Source: a virus
IMG/VR virus record: IMGVR_UViG_3300025083_000017
Span: 1 to 64,000 of that record
Reading direction: 5' to 3' (one strand)
Length of the DNA stretch: 64,000 nucleotides
Positions within the stretch are counted from its first letter, which is position 1; the number at the start of each line of letters is the position of its first letter. Shown here in pieces: positions 1 to 7,697 of this stretch. The translations under genes and the position numbers were made by a program. A model generated the notes under the pieces. The model had not been told where the DNA came from. It searched no databases and saw nothing but the letters and a program-made list of their open reading frames with translations.

Positions 1-94
1 TGGTAATGAGATAAACAAAGCCAAAGTTATCCCCAATAAGATCGCCGGTAAAGGGTTCACCTTTAAACAACCAGGGGTTCTCGTAGTCACACAC
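1..94 (-). CDS. GIY-YIG-type homing endonuclease, N-terminal fragment cut by the window edge
   Basis: Only about 31 codons are inside the window; the rest lies beyond position 1. The reading frame begins after an in-frame TGA at 95-97, so the start must be GTG at 94 or later. The peptide contains ENPWLFKGEPF followed by NFGFVYLIT. This is the usual opening of free-standing phage GIY-YIG endonucleases, where the Y-L-I strand belongs to the nuclease fold. It follows another endonuclease-like gene and a tiny overlapping ORF, forming a small mobile-type module downstream of nrdB. The family call rests on a short stretch, so it is moderately sure; the exact start is uncertain. Confidence 0.6.
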   Translation of the reverse strand, partial: MCDYENPWLFKGEPFTGDLIGDNFGFVYLIT

Positions 95-223
95 TCACTT
101 TTCTTCATAGTCCTGAAATATGTAGTCGTCTAACTTTTTGGCTTTTATTTTCTTGTAGTATTTGATTAGGTTATTGATGGCGTCTGATAGACCACCCGTT
201 CCTTCTCGGTCCTTGTCGTCCAT
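95..223 (-). CDS. Possible 42-aa basic peptide overlapping the endonuclease-like gene
   Basis: An ATG at 223 opens a 42-codon frame ending in TGA at 95-97, one base before the GTG of the next gene. Its first 53 bases overlap the 3' end of the preceding gene in another frame. The middle is a plausible amphipathic helix (INNLIKYYKKIKAKK) and the end is acidic. There is no clear ribosome binding site. It could be a real bridging peptide, or the remains of a once longer endonuclease gene. No function is recognised. Confidence 0.35.
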   Translation of the reverse strand: MDDKDREGTGGLSDAINNLIKYYKKIKAKKLDDYIFQDYEEK

Positions 224-575
224 ACTCTAATGCCGCCTTCATAGTGTGTCTCGATATACTATTCTCTTGACAAAAAGCGTGTAACCTACCGACTACAATA
301 TGGTCTAGACCCTCGGGGTCGGTAAAAATATAAGTTTGTGCATTAGGGTTATTCTCACCAACAAAATGTTGTTTCCCCCTCCCACACTTCTTCTTCGCCT
401 CTTCAGTATGTCTAAAACCAGTATGGCCCCCAATAGATATTCTAACGGGTCTAATCGGTTCATCTTCTACTTCTAAAAGATATGGTCCGTCTATATCAAA
501 GACGGCATTCAACTTACTATAATCTACGAGCATATCAAGTTGTGCAGGGGTAAGTATATTTATTATAACATACAC
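171..575 (-). CDS. Homing-endonuclease-like protein with NUMOD-type DNA-binding tail, nuclease core not seen
   Basis: This 134-residue protein has GRGKQHFVGENNPNAQ at about residues 66-81. A module follows with YIFTDPEGLDHIVVGRL, then FCQENSISRHTMKAAL and RRNGWSIRR. That order (TDP..G, FC.E...S..TM, NGWS) is the NUMOD-like DNA-binding segment found at the C-terminus of phage HNH and GIY-YIG homing enzymes. The N-terminal 65 residues show no H-N-H or GIY-YIG core, so this may be a truncated or solo DNA-binding remnant. It is preceded by a perfect-consensus promoter and lies directly after nrdB, a common target of homing genes. Confidence 0.6.
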   Translation of the reverse strand: MYVIINILTPAQLDMLVDYSKLNAVFDIDGPYLLEVEDEPIRPVRISIGGHTGFRHTEEAKKKCGRGKQHFVGENNPNAQTYIFTDPEGLDHIVVGRLHAFCQENSISRHTMKAALEYGRQGPRRNGWSIRRHQ

Positions 576-628
576 CTACAAAAAAATCAATGGGTCTTAC
601 ACCAAATACACCCCTGCACTGGCCGCCC

Positions 629-657
629 ATTATACCATACTTATCCTATTTTGTCAA
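629..657 (-). promoter_or_regulatory. Sigma-70 consensus early promoter after nrdB
   Basis: On the minus strand, TTGACA (652-657) and TATAAT (629-634) are separated by exactly 17 bases, a perfect consensus. The predicted transcript begins about 620 and runs into the endonuclease-like gene at 575. The -35 box sits only 5 bases beyond the nrdB stop. A host-polymerase early promoter here means the homing module is probably expressed independently of the nrd operon. Confidence 0.85.
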
Positions 658-662
658 GTGCC

Positions 663-1859
663 CTAGAGTTTGAATCCTGAGAAGGTATCTTTTTTGACAT
701 CTTGTTTGATACCTCCAACTACGTAACTCTCAACTTCTGTTTCTTGTGGAGCAACTTGGAGACCTTTAGAAGAAATCCAATGTTGTGTCCAAGGAAGAGG
801 ATTGTTCTTAGCAGCAACATCATAAACAGGTTTGAGACCAATGGCCTTCATCCTACGATTGGCAACCCACTCAACATACTTCTTGAGTAGAGCATCATTC
901 AGACCAATCATACTACCATCTTTGAACAAATGGTCTGCCCATCTCTTCTCTTCGTTGACAGCCTTATCAAACATAGCGTACAACCACTCTTCTTCTTCCT
1001 TCATGATTTGCTTCATTTCAGGATCATCACCTGCAGCCCACTTGTTCAGAATGTTCTGGGTGATTGCAAGGTGTTGGTTCTCATCTCTGGCAATGAGGGA
1101 AATAATTTTTGCACTTCCCTCCATAAGTTTGAGTTCTCCAAATGCAAAACTGCAAGCAAAAGAAACATAAAAGCGGATACCCTCAAGAATGTTAACATTC
1201 GCAACTGCTCTATAGAGTTTACGTTTTACATTTTTGATACTATCTTGAGAGACATGTGTGTCCCTAAAATCATTTGACCACAGTTCACCATTGCCCCATG
1301 TTTGTGCACTGTTAATAAAATCATCATAAGATTCAGTTACACTCTTTGCTCTCTCCAAAATTCTAGGATCTGTAATAATATGATCAAAGATATCACTAGG
1401 ATCTGGATAGATATTTTTGATGATATATGTGTAAGAACGACTATGGATCATCTCCATAAATCCCCAGACTTCCATACATGCCTCTAGTTCAGGTAGAGAA
1501 CAGTAAGGAATGAATGCCATACCAGGACCACGACCCTGAATAGAATCCAACATGATCTGGTACTTCAAGTTAGAAGTATAGATATGCTTCTGTTCTGGTC
1601 TCAATGTATGATAGTCTGCCCTATCCTTCTGTAGAGATACTTCTTCAGGTCTCCAGAAGTAACCCAACTGCTGTGTTGTAAGTTTATCAAAGACCGGATA
1701 CTTATATGAATCATATCTTTGAACCCCTAAGGGTTTACCAAAAAACATTGGCTGTTTCTTGGCATCATGAACTTCAGTATTAAATACTGTCATTCCCTTC
1801 ACTGCACTCATACTATTATTAGTACCCACTGGTGAAACTTTAAACTGCGCAGGATTCAC
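663..1859 (-). CDS. nrdB: Class I ribonucleotide reductase, beta (radical) subunit
   Basis: NrdB houses the di-iron/tyrosyl-radical cofactor that activates NrdA and lets the phage make deoxynucleotides from host ribonucleotides. The cofactor motifs are visible: MEMIHSRSYT (E, H and the radical Tyr, as in E. coli E115/H118/Y122), FAFGELKLMEG, and ARDENQHLAI (second E..H pair). The 398-residue length is normal. I chose the GTG at 1859 because AGGAGG lies 6 bases upstream inside the nrdA 3' end. The internal ATGs at 1811 and 1793 lack usable binding sites. The gene overlaps nrdA by 20 bases, so translation is probably coupled. Confidence 0.95.
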   Translation of the reverse strand: MNPAQFKVSPVGTNNSMSAVKGMTVFNTEVHDAKKQPMFFGKPLGVQRYDSYKYPVFDKLTTQQLGYFWRPEEVSLQKDRADYHTLRPEQKHIYTSNLKYQIMLDSIQGRGPGMAFIPYCSLPELEACMEVWGFMEMIHSRSYTYIIKNIYPDPSDIFDHIITDPRILERAKSVTESYDDFINSAQTWGNGELWSNDFRDTHVSQDSIKNVKRKLYRAVANVNILEGIRFYVSFACSFAFGELKLMEGSAKIISLIARDENQHLAITQNILNKWAAGDDPEMKQIMKEEEEWLYAMFDKAVNEEKRWADHLFKDGSMIGLNDALLKKYVEWVANRRMKAIGLKPVYDVAAKNNPLPWTQHWISSKGLQVAPQETEVESYVVGGIKQDVKKDTFSGFKL

Positions 1860-4140
1860 ACTCTCCCTCCTCTACTGATTCTAGTTCGGTTAATAGATTA
1901 TTAAGTTCAGACTTCTCTTCAACCACCTCATCAGTTTTAATGTCGTAGGTGTTTTGATAGTAAGAAGTCTTCCATCCATACTTATATGTAGTCAGAAGGT
2001 CATTTGCCATCTGAGAAACAGGGACTTCATTATCAGGATAGTTCTCTGGATTGTAACTCCAGTTACCAGAAATTGCTTGGTCAAAGAATTTCTGCATCAC
2101 AGAGACAACATTAATATATCCCGTATTATCTTTCATTTCCCACAGAAGTGTATAGTTATTTTTCAGTGTCTGATATGAGGGAACAATTTGCTTAAGAGGT
2201 CCTTTCTTTGATTTTTTAATGGACAAGTAGTCTCTAGGTGGTTCAATTCCATTGGTTGCATTTGACACAACGGAACTGCTCTCTGAAGGCATTTGTGCGG
2301 ACAGTGTTGAGTGCCTAAGACCAAAGGCCTTGATAGATGCCCTAAGACCTTCCCAATCATGATCTAACTCCTGAGATGAAATCTCATCAACTTCTTTTTT
2401 ATATGTATCAATTGGAAGAATGCCATCGGCATACTTGGTTCTACCAAAGTATTCGCAGTGTCCTTTTTCTTGAGCAATCCGATTAGAAGATTTCAGTAGG
2501 TAATACTGGAAAGATTCTGACAAACCATGGACTGCGTCCCATGCCTCCTGAGAGTTGTAATCATACCCCAGTTTAGCCAGGTAATGAGCCAGACCAATAA
2601 ATCCTACCCCAAGTGACCTACGGGCCTTTGTGGTTACTTCTGCGGCCCTTACAGGATAGTCCTGATAGTCGATCAGTTCCTCTAGACCACGGACAGAAAG
2701 ATCACAAAGATCTTCCAGTTCCTCATCAGATTTAATCTTACCTACATTGATTGCAGAAAGAATACACAATGCAATCTCACCAGGCATACTCTCATCAATA
2801 TGATTGATTGGATCTGTTGGAAGAGTGATCTCCTGACACAAGTTACTCATATTCACCTTGTCTTTGAAGGAAGAGTGACTATTGCAGTGATCAATATTCA
2901 TGATGTAAATACGACCTGTCTCTGCCCTCTCTTTCAAAAGATCTAGAAAGAGTTCTTGTGCTCCGATAGTCTTTCTTGGAATAGACTGATCTCGTTCAAA
3001 CCCCACATATAAATCATCGAACCTGTCAGTACCAAAGGAATCATACAAGCCCGGTACGTCATGCGGTGAGAACAAGCTAATTTCTGCATCCGTAATGAAA
3101 CGTTCGTAGAAAAGTTTTGATAGTTGGATGGAGTAGTCAAGTTTCCTCACTCGGTTGTCTTCTGTACCCTTATTGTTCTTAAGAACTAGGATGTCTTCGA
3201 TTTCGATGTGCCAGATAGGAAAGTGAACTGTAGCAGAACCACCTCGGATACCGTTTTGTGTGCAACATCTGACAGTGCTTTCAAACTTTTTAAGGAAGGG
3301 GACAACGCCTGTGTGTTGTACCTCGCCGCCTCTAATTTTAGAATTGATGCCACGAATTCGGCCTGCGTTAATACCGATACCAGCCCTTTGTGCGACGTAT
3401 TTACCAATAGCCATATCACTGCTAAAGATACTATCGAGGGTGTCATCAACATCAACGAGAACACAAGATGCAAATTGACGGAGTGGTGTCCGAACTCCCG
3501 CCATGATTGGCGTTGGGATGTTGATTTTGTGTTTGGAGATTGCGTCGTAGTATCGTTTGACATATGATAGTCTAATTTCCTTAGGATAATCACGGAAGAT
3601 TGTCAAAGCAATCATAATATACATGAACTGAGGGGTCTCATAGACCTCACCCGTGCTCCTATCTTGTACTAGGTATTTATCTACAACCTGTCGTAATCCG
3701 GCATAGGTAAACATGAAATCGCGTTCATGATCAATAAAAGATTCTACCTTGAGAATCTCTTCCAGAGAATACTTAACGAAAATATCCTTATCATAAACGT
3801 TATCATATGCAAGTTTGGTGATATGATCTGTCAGATTTGGTAGCTCATGCATCTTACCAAACAATCTTTTCCTCAAAGAAAACAAAAGAAGTCTGGCAGC
3901 AACAAACTGATAGTTGGGGTGGTCTAGATCAATGAGATCAGAAGCACTCCTAATAAGAATTTCCTGAATTTCCTCAGTCGTAATACCATCATAGAACTGA
4001 ATACCGGAAGTCATCTCAACCTGACTTGCAGATACACCAGCAAGACCTGCGGTGGCAACTTCCACCATCTTATGCATCTTATCGAGATCTAATTTTTCAA
4101 TGTTACCGTCTCTTTTAGTAACCTTTAATCCATTACTCAT
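1840..4140 (-). CDS. nrdA: Class I ribonucleotide reductase, alpha (catalytic) subunit
   Basis: This is the large subunit that reduces ribonucleoside diphosphates; it works with NrdB in the host cytoplasm. Residues 5-92 look like an ATP-cone, the allosteric overall-activity site. Cysteine in FASCVLVDVDD and the NLCQEITLPTDP loop match the active-site Cys, Asn and Glu. Later YNPENYP and the C-terminal CESC pair (C761, C764), which relays electrons from thioredoxin or glutaredoxin, are intact. Length (766) is normal. It overlaps gp61 upstream by 4 bases (ATGA) and nrdB downstream by 20, so primase and both reductase subunits appear to form one operon. Cyanophages commonly carry this pair. Confidence 0.96.
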   Translation of the reverse strand: MSNGLKVTKRDGNIEKLDLDKMHKMVEVATAGLAGVSASQVEMTSGIQFYDGITTEEIQEILIRSASDLIDLDHPNYQFVAARLLLFSLRKRLFGKMHELPNLTDHITKLAYDNVYDKDIFVKYSLEEILKVESFIDHERDFMFTYAGLRQVVDKYLVQDRSTGEVYETPQFMYIMIALTIFRDYPKEIRLSYVKRYYDAISKHKINIPTPIMAGVRTPLRQFASCVLVDVDDTLDSIFSSDMAIGKYVAQRAGIGINAGRIRGINSKIRGGEVQHTGVVPFLKKFESTVRCCTQNGIRGGSATVHFPIWHIEIEDILVLKNNKGTEDNRVRKLDYSIQLSKLFYERFITDAEISLFSPHDVPGLYDSFGTDRFDDLYVGFERDQSIPRKTIGAQELFLDLLKERAETGRIYIMNIDHCNSHSSFKDKVNMSNLCQEITLPTDPINHIDESMPGEIALCILSAINVGKIKSDEELEDLCDLSVRGLEELIDYQDYPVRAAEVTTKARRSLGVGFIGLAHYLAKLGYDYNSQEAWDAVHGLSESFQYYLLKSSNRIAQEKGHCEYFGRTKYADGILPIDTYKKEVDEISSQELDHDWEGLRASIKAFGLRHSTLSAQMPSESSSVVSNATNGIEPPRDYLSIKKSKKGPLKQIVPSYQTLKNNYTLLWEMKDNTGYINVVSVMQKFFDQAISGNWSYNPENYPDNEVPVSQMANDLLTTYKYGWKTSYYQNTYDIKTDEVVEEKSELNNLLTELESVEEGECESCAV

Positions 4141-5129
4141 ACTTTTTTCCAGGTTGTGAATTTTAGTTTTGCTTGTAATCCAGTATATACATTTGATTCT
4201 ACTATGTCTTGCACATTATGTCCAGATAGAACCATATCGTTTATGTCTTTTTCTCTGATAGTGGTGGGCCAGATGACGACTCTTTCACCTCGTTCAATAC
4301 ATCGTTCAATTCGATTAACAATCTCTTTATTGCGGGGCTCGTTATCGTATACAAAAACTTTATCGCTTCTCTCAAGATCACGAATTTCACCGTCACTACC
4401 ACACAGAGCCACACTATTGTTGATGAAAGTGCTGTCAAAGGGTCCTTCGACCACATAGACTGGTAATCTTTTATCAATTGTGTCAAGTCCATAAACTTTA
4501 GGGGCATCATCATCCAACATAATGGTTAAGTATTTAATAGGGTTTGTAGAGAGTGCTCTCCCTTGAACTCCTATAAGTGTGTTATTCCTGATAAGAGGAA
4601 TAACGATTCGTTCTTCGCCGTAATGAATAGACTTAAACGTATCTGGTTTAATTGTATTCACAAACTCCATGAAGTTTTTAGCATAATAAAACTCACCACG
4701 GAGTATTGCTCTACTCTCTAGATATTCTTTAGACCTACTTACAAGAAATGCACTTGGTAAATCAATCACGATTTTCTCCTTGAAAGTTGGTTTGGATGTC
4801 TCAACTTTTTTGAAGATATCTTCCGGGGTTTGTGCAGCAAAGTTCTTACCGGTCTTCCCATCCTTGAACTTCTCAAAGATATATTCTTTGTGTGTCTCTG
4901 GATCTAAGTCCTTTAAGAAACTATTAAATGACACACTAATTCCACAGTTGTGACACTTGTAGTTAGTATTATTTTTAACCCGGTAGAGATAACCTCTAGC
5001 TTTGTTTTTTTGTTTCTGACTGTCACCACAAATTGGACACCGAAAGTTGTAAAGGTTTGCCTTCACCTTTTTGAACTTTGGAAGTCTGGAGGATATCAGA
5101 TTGATGTATTTTACATCAATAAAATCCAT
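4137..5129 (-). CDS. 61: DNA primase, T4 gp61-like
   Basis: Gp61 makes RNA primers for lagging-strand synthesis together with the gp41 helicase. The N-terminus carries a zinc ribbon (FRCPICGDS at about 29-37 and YKCHNCGIS at about 57-65). A TOPRIM-like acidic motif follows (VYVVEGPFDST near residue 225, with GSDGE after it). The 330-residue length fits the family. The stop overlaps the nrdA start by 4 bases. It lies about 12 kb downstream of gp41 rather than beside it. Confidence 0.88.
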   Translation of the reverse strand: MDFIDVKYINLISSRLPKFKKVKANLYNFRCPICGDSQKQKNKARGYLYRVKNNTNYKCHNCGISVSFNSFLKDLDPETHKEYIFEKFKDGKTGKNFAAQTPEDIFKKVETSKPTFKEKIVIDLPSAFLVSRSKEYLESRAILRGEFYYAKNFMEFVNTIKPDTFKSIHYGEERIVIPLIRNNTLIGVQGRALSTNPIKYLTIMLDDDAPKVYGLDTIDKRLPVYVVEGPFDSTFINNSVALCGSDGEIRDLERSDKVFVYDNEPRNKEIVNRIERCIERGERVVIWPTTIREKDINDMVLSGHNVQDIVESNVYTGLQAKLKFTTWKKV

Positions 5130-5130
5130 G

Positions 5131-5517
5131 TTACCTACTAACAGTTCTTACCATTGTAGAGACAACCGGAGAGGTTGTCAAGGTATTGGGAAATGCTGTT
5201 ATGACCTTCAACCCAATGGTCAATACAGCGAGACCACCCACTGCCATCCATACACGTTTTTCTAATTCACGTATTCTTTGCAATACCATGTCATGATCCC
5301 CGTCCATTTTATCACGGAGTTGGTCAATTTTTGTAAAGAGTACAACGTCAACTTGTTCTTGTTTTGATATGCGTTCTTCATGTACTGCAAGCATCCGACT
5401 CACAGTAGTATTTACTTCACTTAATTTTTCTATTGCTTTATCGATTCGAAGAACTATTGGCTTCAAATCTTCAATTTTTTGTTCTAATACGGCAACCTTA
5501 ATTTGATGACTTTCCAT
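5131..5517 (-). CDS. Coiled-coil protein with one C-terminal membrane helix
   Basis: Residues 1-88 (of 128) are heptad-rich and charged, as in a coiled coil. They are followed by one hydrophobic segment (VWMAVGGLAVLTIGLKVITAF) and a short tail. This topology resembles XhlA-type phage membrane proteins and some spanin-like components, so a role at the host membrane is possible. That is an inference from shape only; no catalytic motif is present. It begins inside the upstream gene (20-base overlap) and ends 1 base before the primase gene. Confidence 0.7.
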   Translation of the reverse strand: MESHQIKVAVLEQKIEDLKPIVLRIDKAIEKLSEVNTTVSRMLAVHEERISKQEQVDVVLFTKIDQLRDKMDGDHDMVLQRIRELEKRVWMAVGGLAVLTIGLKVITAFPNTLTTSPVVSTMVRTVSR

Positions 5518-5830
5518 GAGGTTTGAAGTATGGATTGAACTCTAATGCTTTTTTCCTGGCCTTTTTGTCTTTTCTCTTTTGACCTCTATCCATCAAGTCT
5601 TTAATAGCTTTCTTCACGTACTTGTTACGACCATCCAATTTCATAGTGGAGTCGAAACCAGCAGTAGGACCAGCAGCAGGGGAGGAGCCACTAAATCCAC
5701 CAGATCCCCCAGGAGGATTTGCCACCATGCCTTCCTCATTGACACTGAACTCACTATACATTGCCGAACGAAACGCATCTACAAACCTATCAATTTTGTC
5801 TTTATCCATTGGTGATTCCATTAAGTGCAT
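5498..5830 (-). CDS. Hypothetical protein with a gp23-like Gly/Ala linker and basic tail
   Basis: The 110-residue protein has three parts: an N-terminal helical stretch, a low-complexity linker GFSGSSPAAGPTAGFD (residues 45-60), and a very basic C-terminal half ending in NPYFKP. The linker nearly matches GFSGSAPASGPVAGFD near the N-terminus of the capsid protein gp23 in this genome. This suggests a virion or head-assembly connection, though function is unknown. The start is unclear: ATG at 5830, 5821 or 5809 are all possible, and the last one has the best binding site (GGA) and overlaps the preceding stop by 8 bases. Confidence 0.7.
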   Translation of the reverse strand: MHLMESPMDKDKIDRFVDAFRSAMYSEFSVNEEGMVANPPGGSGGFSGSSPAAGPTAGFDSTMKLDGRNKYVKKAIKDLMDRGQKRKDKKARKKALEFNPYFKPHGKSSN

Positions 5831-6182
5831 CTAAACAATTCTGATCTAATTCGATCTCATGTATATAAGATCTAGGATAATCTGGAAGTTTATCTAGAAA
5901 TATTACAAAGGTTTTAATGCACTCCCACAAGTTTTTATCGATCTTATAGAACAACATTGGGGTTGTTGCGTCTCCAAAGATATTATAAAGAATAATAAAG
6001 TGGTTAATAAGAAGGTGAACCTTAAGTTCACCCGTGCCCTTATAACGTTTAAGTAACCTTTTAATGTATCTAAAACGACTTAGATCTTTATCAAAGTCTT
6101 CTCTAGTAACAGCTTGTGGGTTCTCATAATGTTTAATAGCGAAGAGGAGAAAGTTCTCCTCGTTCAATTCAGTAAATAACAT
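5802..6182 (-). CDS. Conserved T4-like phage hypothetical protein
   Basis: This is a compact 126-residue helical protein. It has a basic segment (RFRYIKRLLKRY) followed by hydrophobic helices (LLINHFIILYNIFGD) and a C-terminal half rich in aromatic residues. The same layout is familiar from a small conserved T4-like phage protein of unknown role (DUF7207-like from memory). There is no catalytic motif or clear membrane segment. It begins 4 bases after the upstream structural gene and probably shares its late transcript. Confidence 0.75.
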   Translation of the reverse strand: MLFTELNEENFLLFAIKHYENPQAVTREDFDKDLSRFRYIKRLLKRYKGTGELKVHLLINHFIILYNIFGDATTPMLFYKIDKNLWECIKTFVIFLDKLPDYPRSYIHEIELDQNCLDALNGITNG

Positions 6183-6186
6183 CTAA

Positions 6187-6720
6187 TTATGCTTCAGCAG
6201 TAGGATATGCGAAATCAACAGGTGCAGTGGAGATACCTGACATAGCAACCAGAGTTTCTTTCTTAACTCTTGCAACACCTTCACAATCGGTATAGGTTGT
6301 AACACCAACCCAACCTTCTGACATGCCATAGTAAGAAGGGTTAGAACCCAACAAACCATCTTCCTGATTTACACCATAAACCAATGAATCAGCTGTTCCA
6401 TATGCTGCCTCACTGAACTTAGAATCAAGTACAGAAGACTTAGGAAGTTGTGATGCTGAGAAAGAAGTGGAAGCAATAGCTGCACCACTCAAACCCATAG
6501 TAGAACCAATAGTTACAGAAATAGTACTAGCAACAGATACGATTACTGCATCACCAAAGTATACACCACCCTGTCCTCTAATTCCAAATCTAATAACATC
6601 ACCCTCAACAGCACCAGTAGTGCCAAAGGAAGTTCCAGCACCAGTCACCACTCCAGTAGCATAATTAAGAGATACTGTTCCTACCGAACTAATGTTGTCG
6701 TTATTACCCCAAAGTGTCAT
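6187..6720 (-). CDS. Probable virion structural protein
   Basis: The 177-residue sequence is rich in Gly, Ser, Thr, Val and Ala with short alternating beta-type stretches, as in fibre or head-decoration proteins. Its end carries a distinct patch (EGWVGVTTYTDCEGVARVKK). It has its own late promoter (TATAAATA at 6755-6762) and a good binding site (AGGAAA 7 bases before ATG), both consistent with a structural role. Similar proteins are found in cyanophage virions, but I cannot name a position in the particle. Confidence 0.75.
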   Translation of the reverse strand: MTLWGNNDNISSVGTVSLNYATGVVTGAGTSFGTTGAVEGDVIRFGIRGQGGVYFGDAVIVSVASTISVTIGSTMGLSGAAIASTSFSASQLPKSSVLDSKFSEAAYGTADSLVYGVNQEDGLLGSNPSYYGMSEGWVGVTTYTDCEGVARVKKETLVAMSGISTAPVDFAYPTAEA

Positions 6721-6754
6721 GTCTTTTTCCTGTAAAGGTTACGTTCTTTCAAAT

Positions 6755-6762
6755 TATTTATA
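6755..6762 (-). promoter_or_regulatory. T4-type late promoter
   Basis: A perfect TATAAATA box on the minus strand lies about 35 bases upstream of the ATG at 6720. Such boxes are recognised by gp55, which is encoded in this window. Confidence 0.8.
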
Positions 6763-6784
6763 AAAACCTAGGAGAGAGTTTTAA

Positions 6785-6985
6785 TCACTCTTCCCTATTC
6801 TTGATTGCTTTTGTTACTACTTCAAGTAGTTGATCATCCATATCAGTCTTGGTCAGCTTAACCGCCTTAGCAAGAATAACAAGACAGATCTCAACCATTT
6901 TCTCACCGAGTTCTTCATTCTCAGGAATTTTTGAAATAGCATCAGTAATAATTTTAGATGCAAGTGGAAGTAGGAATGCAAGCAT
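6785..6985 (-). CDS. Small hypothetical protein with hydrophobic N-terminus
   Basis: This 66-residue protein starts with a hydrophobic helix (MLAFLLPLASKIITDAI), has an acidic middle, then a second mildly hydrophobic helix and a charged tail. Its size and shape would allow membrane association, but no family is recognised. The upstream 31 bases contain AT-rich hexamers (TATACT, TATAGT) that might act as a weak promoter. The binding site is poor. It stands between two late structural genes. Confidence 0.6.
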   Translation of the reverse strand: MLAFLLPLASKIITDAISKIPENEELGEKMVEICLVILAKAVKLTKTDMDDQLLEVVTKAIKNREE

Positions 6986-7016
6986 GATGATTCTCTATAC
7001 TATAGTATATATCGGA

Positions 7017-7697
7017 TCAGTTACTTTTCTTAGTATCTATGATAGCACCTTTACCATGCTTGGCACGGATTTGTGCTTTTACAATATCCAATGCAGAGGG
7101 ACCACCAACAGGTTTCTTCTTACCAAATGTATTTGGTGTGTTACTAACTGGTTTGTTGTAACGATTGTTGCCATCAACACCACCCCTCTCCATTCTTCTA
7201 TCTCTTAGACCATCTTCAGTTTCTTCCTTTGCAAGTTTGGTTGCAGTGGCGTACATTACAGACTTGGCATCTTTACCATATCTTTCTTCAAATCCACTCT
7301 TATTCTTTTTCATGCCCTTGACGATATCTTCCTTTTCTTCCTCCTCACCAGGAGTCAAAGTTCTTTCTTTCAACTTACCAGGTTTTCTACCTTCCTTGGT
7401 ATCTTTATCATTCTGAAGATTCTCAATATCTCTTTTCTTTTTTTCTTTATCATTATCATCACATTCACAGTCACTTCCTTCATCAATTTCAGTCACTTCA
7501 ATTACAAGTGCACCAATCTGTCCGAAGGCTTCTTTCATCACGGGATTGATTGTGATCTTATTATCTACTTTCTTATCACCAATTCTTACTTCAGACTTAC
7601 CTTCAGTCTCTGGTTCAGAAGATTCAATATCAACTACTTCACGTAGATCTTCTCTCCAATTTGAATGATTTTTTCTCATGGATTTCAAACTAGACAC
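7017..7697 (-). CDS. Lys/Glu-rich hypothetical protein, likely virion- or assembly-associated
   Basis: About 226 residues, very rich in Lys, Glu and Asp, with few hydrophobic stretches. Recognisable segments are NHSNWREDLREVV near the start, a Cys pair in an acidic run (DCECDD), and RYGKDAKSVMYATATKLA at about residues 138-155, which recurs in cyanophage structural genes. Start: GTG at 7697, with AAGAGAA upstream, is preferred over the ATG at 7679, which has no binding site. A CATAAATA late box lies just upstream within the preceding gene. Function is unknown. Confidence 0.72.
   Translation of the reverse strand: MSSLKSMRKNHSNWREDLREVVDIESSEPETEGKSEVRIGDKKVDNKITINPVMKEAFGQIGALVIEVTEIDEGSDCECDDNDKEKKKRDIENLQNDKDTKEGRKPGKLKERTLTPGEEEEKEDIVKGMKKNKSGFEERYGKDAKSVMYATATKLAKEETEDGLRDRRMERGGVDGNNRYNKPVSNTPNTFGKKKPVGGPSALDIVKAQIRAKHGKGAIIDTKKSN

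Noticed and set aside
5498-5830. LMES near the N-terminus of the 110-residue protein as a second gp21 cleavage site like that in gp23
   Set aside because: The best start codon is probably 5809, which removes these residues, and the stretch overlaps the coding end of the preceding gene.
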